Shown: positions 60,963 through 64,000 of the stretch, in pieces
Layout of the letters: each line of letters begins with the position of its first letter
How positions within the stretch are numbered: position 1 is the first letter of the stretch
Source: Cordia subcordata
Lineage: Eukaryota; Streptophyta; Magnoliopsida; Boraginales; Cordiaceae
Length of the DNA stretch: 64,000 bases
Direction: 5' to 3'
Assembly (NCBI GenBank): GCA_028554755.1
Contig: JAPTOF010000010.1
Location: 6,050,001-6,114,000 of the forward strand
Notes under the pieces: model-generated
Database searches by the model: none
Told to the model about the DNA's origin: nothing
What the model saw: the letters and a program-made list of their open reading frames with translations, nothing else
Made by a program: the position numbers and the translations under genes

Positions 60963-63900
60963 TTGCGGAATATATAATTGGTTTTTTTTAAAAGTATTTT
61001 ATATTACTAAACATTATATATCACACTCACTCTCTTTTCATTTCTCTCACTTGCATTTGCTTTTTCTTTTTTATTTGGTTCAAAAAGCCTTCATGCTTTA
61101 TTCCTCCACAATTATGCCAATAAATTTTATATAAATTTCACTCCAAAAAAATTATTTGTAAAATAAAATAAATTTACGCAATTATCTATAAGGCATCATC
61201 AAGTTCAAATTTTGTTTATAAACCTTTACGTTAAAATATTATGAAAATAATTTAATATTATAAAATATTAATATAATTATAACAAATTATTTATTATATA
61301 ATCGGTCTAAATTCATATTATTATGAGAAAATTTTTATAATTATTTCTTTTGATGTGATTTTTCTAATAATTGCTTAAGTAGAAAGGCTGATAAAAATGT
61401 TGCATAACTAGTTTCTGTGCATTATATGATTAAGAAATAATCCACTAATCTAGAATCATTGTTGTCAATAAAAAAATATGAAGCCTATGATATATTAATG
61501 ATATTAAAAACAATAATTAACTAAACTACCTTTTTTAGTATAAAATATTATAGTAAAGAAAACAATAAAAGGTTAGAGTATAGGAAAAAGAGACATAAGA
61601 ATATAATGGAGAAAAAAAAAGTTAAGGTATAAGAATATATTATAAAGAGAGAAAATGATATTATAGAAAAAAAAAGCTAGGATTATTATTAAATAAATTA
61701 AGAATTCTTAGAATTTTATCCGCTAATATTAAGTATTCATTATATAAACTTGACCACTTAAAATATCATTTTAAATAACTAAAAATTTAACTAAATATCA
61801 CAACAAGAATTCAAAGTTTCAAAACTAAAAAGCAAAAAAAGAAGATTAAGATAAATATTTTTTTTAAAATTACTCTTAGTAATTGTGTCAGTGTCATGCC
61901 TTAAAATGTTCACCTATTAACAAGAAAAGAATATTAAGGAAAAATTCTATATAAAATTTCTTGCAAAAAAAAAATGAATATAATGTTATCTTTTCTATTA
62001 TGATTAATATGTTAAATTTGAAGCACAACTATAGATCACACAAGCAAATAATTTTTCTTTTTTTTTGGGGGGAAGGGGGGGGGGCGGGGGACAAAGTAAA
62101 ATTTTCTTTTTAATTAAGAACATAAAAAATTGGAGCTTACGTGACTAGCACAACCAGATCTCTCCTAACTTCAATCTTGTATGAGAGACTATTTTAATGA
62201 ATAACAAAATTAGAAAAAATAGTTTTTAGTAGGTCAAAGATACTAAAAAACATTTAAAAAAAACTATTTTTATTTATTATTGAACAAGGTTAAGTGTTTC
62301 AAGTATAAAGTTTTAACTAGTTTCTAATTAGAGAAGGAACAAACGATCAATAATTAGAGGTAGAAGTTGCCATCTTTTATTTAGAGATAGCTATTAGCAT
62401 CTCTTTCCCTCTCCCTCTCTCTCTTTATATATACGCACATATATACATATATTTGAAAAAATTTATAATAGATATATTTAGAGTAACTAAGACAAAAAAA
62501 GTTATAACAATTTCCTTATAATTTTAACTACAAATGTCAATAATTATTGATAATAATAATTTTCATACAAGAATTATAAATATTAGATCTATAATTCTAA
62601 TTTTCAAATAACTTAACTTTCTATACTAATAATTGTGAATAAAGTTTTTTAAAAAAACGAACAATATTGACTCTAAGTAGAGATATACATCATTGTATAT
62701 AATTTAAAGATGACATTTTCCATCACCAAGCCTATAAAAAGAATTAAATATATTAATAAATATTGTTAACAAAGTTTCGTTTGTAACATTGGTAATTATG
62801 AACTTATAATTCTGTTTAAACATAAATGATTCTAAGTTTGAAAAAAAAAATTATACATTGATGATTACTTTTTCTAATAAAATGTTTAAATATTTTTTAT
62901 TTGAAAAATATAACAATTGTCTTCTACTATACGATATATCTAATCATACATGACATTCTTTTGTCTCGAAGCATAGCAAAAGTACAGATGAAAATTATTA
63001 ATAAAAAATAAGAACAACCATGTCGTCTCTCCATATTAAAATGGTATTTGTAGTCTCTATTTCTCTATCTTTCTTTCTTTTTTTAAATAACTTTTATACA
63101 ATAATTCTTTTATTTTAATTTTTTATAATTTAATTTTTCGCTATATTATAATTTCTAATTTTTTCTTACCATATATTCTTTTTAAAGAAGTGTTGACAAA
63201 AACCACTTTTTTGATTTTACAAAAATGAATCTTATATCTATTAATTGTTTGACTTTTCAATCTCTCGAATCATAAAAATAATGTCTGTTTAAAATTTTTT
63301 TTAATTATTAACATTATAAATTATACATATAGCTACATTGATAACTATATACTTTTTTTCTAATTTTACAAAAATAATCTTCCTTGCTTATGTGTTATGA
63401 ATACTGAGATTTTTTATATGATTCATTAATTGAACCAAAACCTACAGATATTGTTTTATTTAACTTTATAAAATTTTTAAACTTTTTTTATAATAATATT
63501 ATTTGGATTAAAAAGTAAAATTTAATAATCCACTACGTAACTCTTATAATGAAAGAACTTTGTTGTTGTATACATAAATATATGTATCTTTTTTCGGGTC
63601 AAACATTAACGCATCTATTTCACATAAGCTCTTTCATATCAACATGACTACTAATTAAATTTAGTTTTAAAGTCAAATTATATCTCATATACAGATTTTG
63701 CATAGAAATAAATTTATCTCTCATTCTTATCTCTTTATCTCTTAAATCGTTATAAACATAATATATTTTATTTTTATCATTTAGGAGAAATCGTCCTTGT
63801 ATATAGGATTAGATGATGATCATCCTTAATTATGTGTTTTAAGGTATTAAATGAGATGTGCTTTTCAATAATAATTTTATTTTACTAATTGATATTTATT

Positions 63901-64000
63901 TGTAAACGTATTGGAAATGATAGTAATTATGGTGGTAGTTGACAGGTAATAATAATGAAAGAGAAAAAAGTTATAATTTAATTTTAAAATCTTACTTTTT
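60963..64000. other. Very AT-rich terminal region
   Basis: No gene recognised. It contains a G-rich run at 62067-62090 and short CT tracts near 62400. Possibly the body of the Helitron whose 3' end lies at 60935, in whole or in part. Confidence 0.45.
62067..62090 (+). other. G-rich tract
   Basis: Runs of 6, 10 and 5 G separated by AA and C, within AT-rich DNA; fits the quadruplex rule. Confidence 0.55.

Overview
The window is nuclear DNA from a flowering plant, almost certainly a eudicot. It has long AT-rich intergenic stretches, GT-AG introns, two full-length plant leucine-rich-repeat receptor kinases, defensin-like cysteine-rich peptides, a LEA-type protein, a glycine-rich cell-wall protein and many short non-autonomous transposons. 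I cannot name the species from sequence alone.

Layout. 1-1463: upstream region of a receptor kinase. 1464-5629 (+): LRR receptor-like kinase of the subfamily XI type, two exons, 1107 aa. 5630-9727: no recognisable gene. 9728-10192 (-): secreted glycine-rich protein. About 11.6-17.7 kb: a tandem duplication carrying two small secreted 8-9-cysteine defensin-like genes (12730-13789 and 16522-17504, both +), which are too broken up by introns to appear as long ORFs. 19246-20434 (+): a three-exon gene for a small LEA-like protein with a presequence typical of mitochondrial import. About 20.5-48.7 kb: three head-to-tail diverged copies (A, B, C) of one long segment. Each carries, on the minus strand, a two-exon gene for an acidic protein with a C-terminal G-patch. 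Copy A is dead, copy B looks intact, and copy C has lost its last residues to a transposon insertion. 49916-53757 (-): a second LRR receptor kinase, of the RCH1/RGI (root meristem growth factor receptor) type. 53758-64000: about 10 kb with no gene, very AT-rich, with simple repeats, three G-rich tracts and a probable Helitron end.

Mobile elements are the best-resolved part of the window. The tandem and segmental duplicates serve as each other's empty sites, so several insertions can be delimited to the base: a 679-bp hAT-like element (8-bp target duplication), Tourist-like MITEs (TTA), a MULE-like long-TIR element (9 bp), a 152-bp mini-Helitron (no target duplication) and a 2-kb TRIM-like LTR element (perfect 5-bp duplication). 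These pairs also give an order of events: the duplications came first and the insertions later.

The genes do not form an operon-like unit. Both receptor kinases belong to LRR subfamily XI and share a phase-1 intron inside the kinase APE codon, but their ligand-pocket motifs differ: the second has the RxGG and RxR motifs of peptide-hormone receptors and the first lacks RxR. I found no CRISPR array, rRNA or convincing tRNA gene. All alignments were made by eye.
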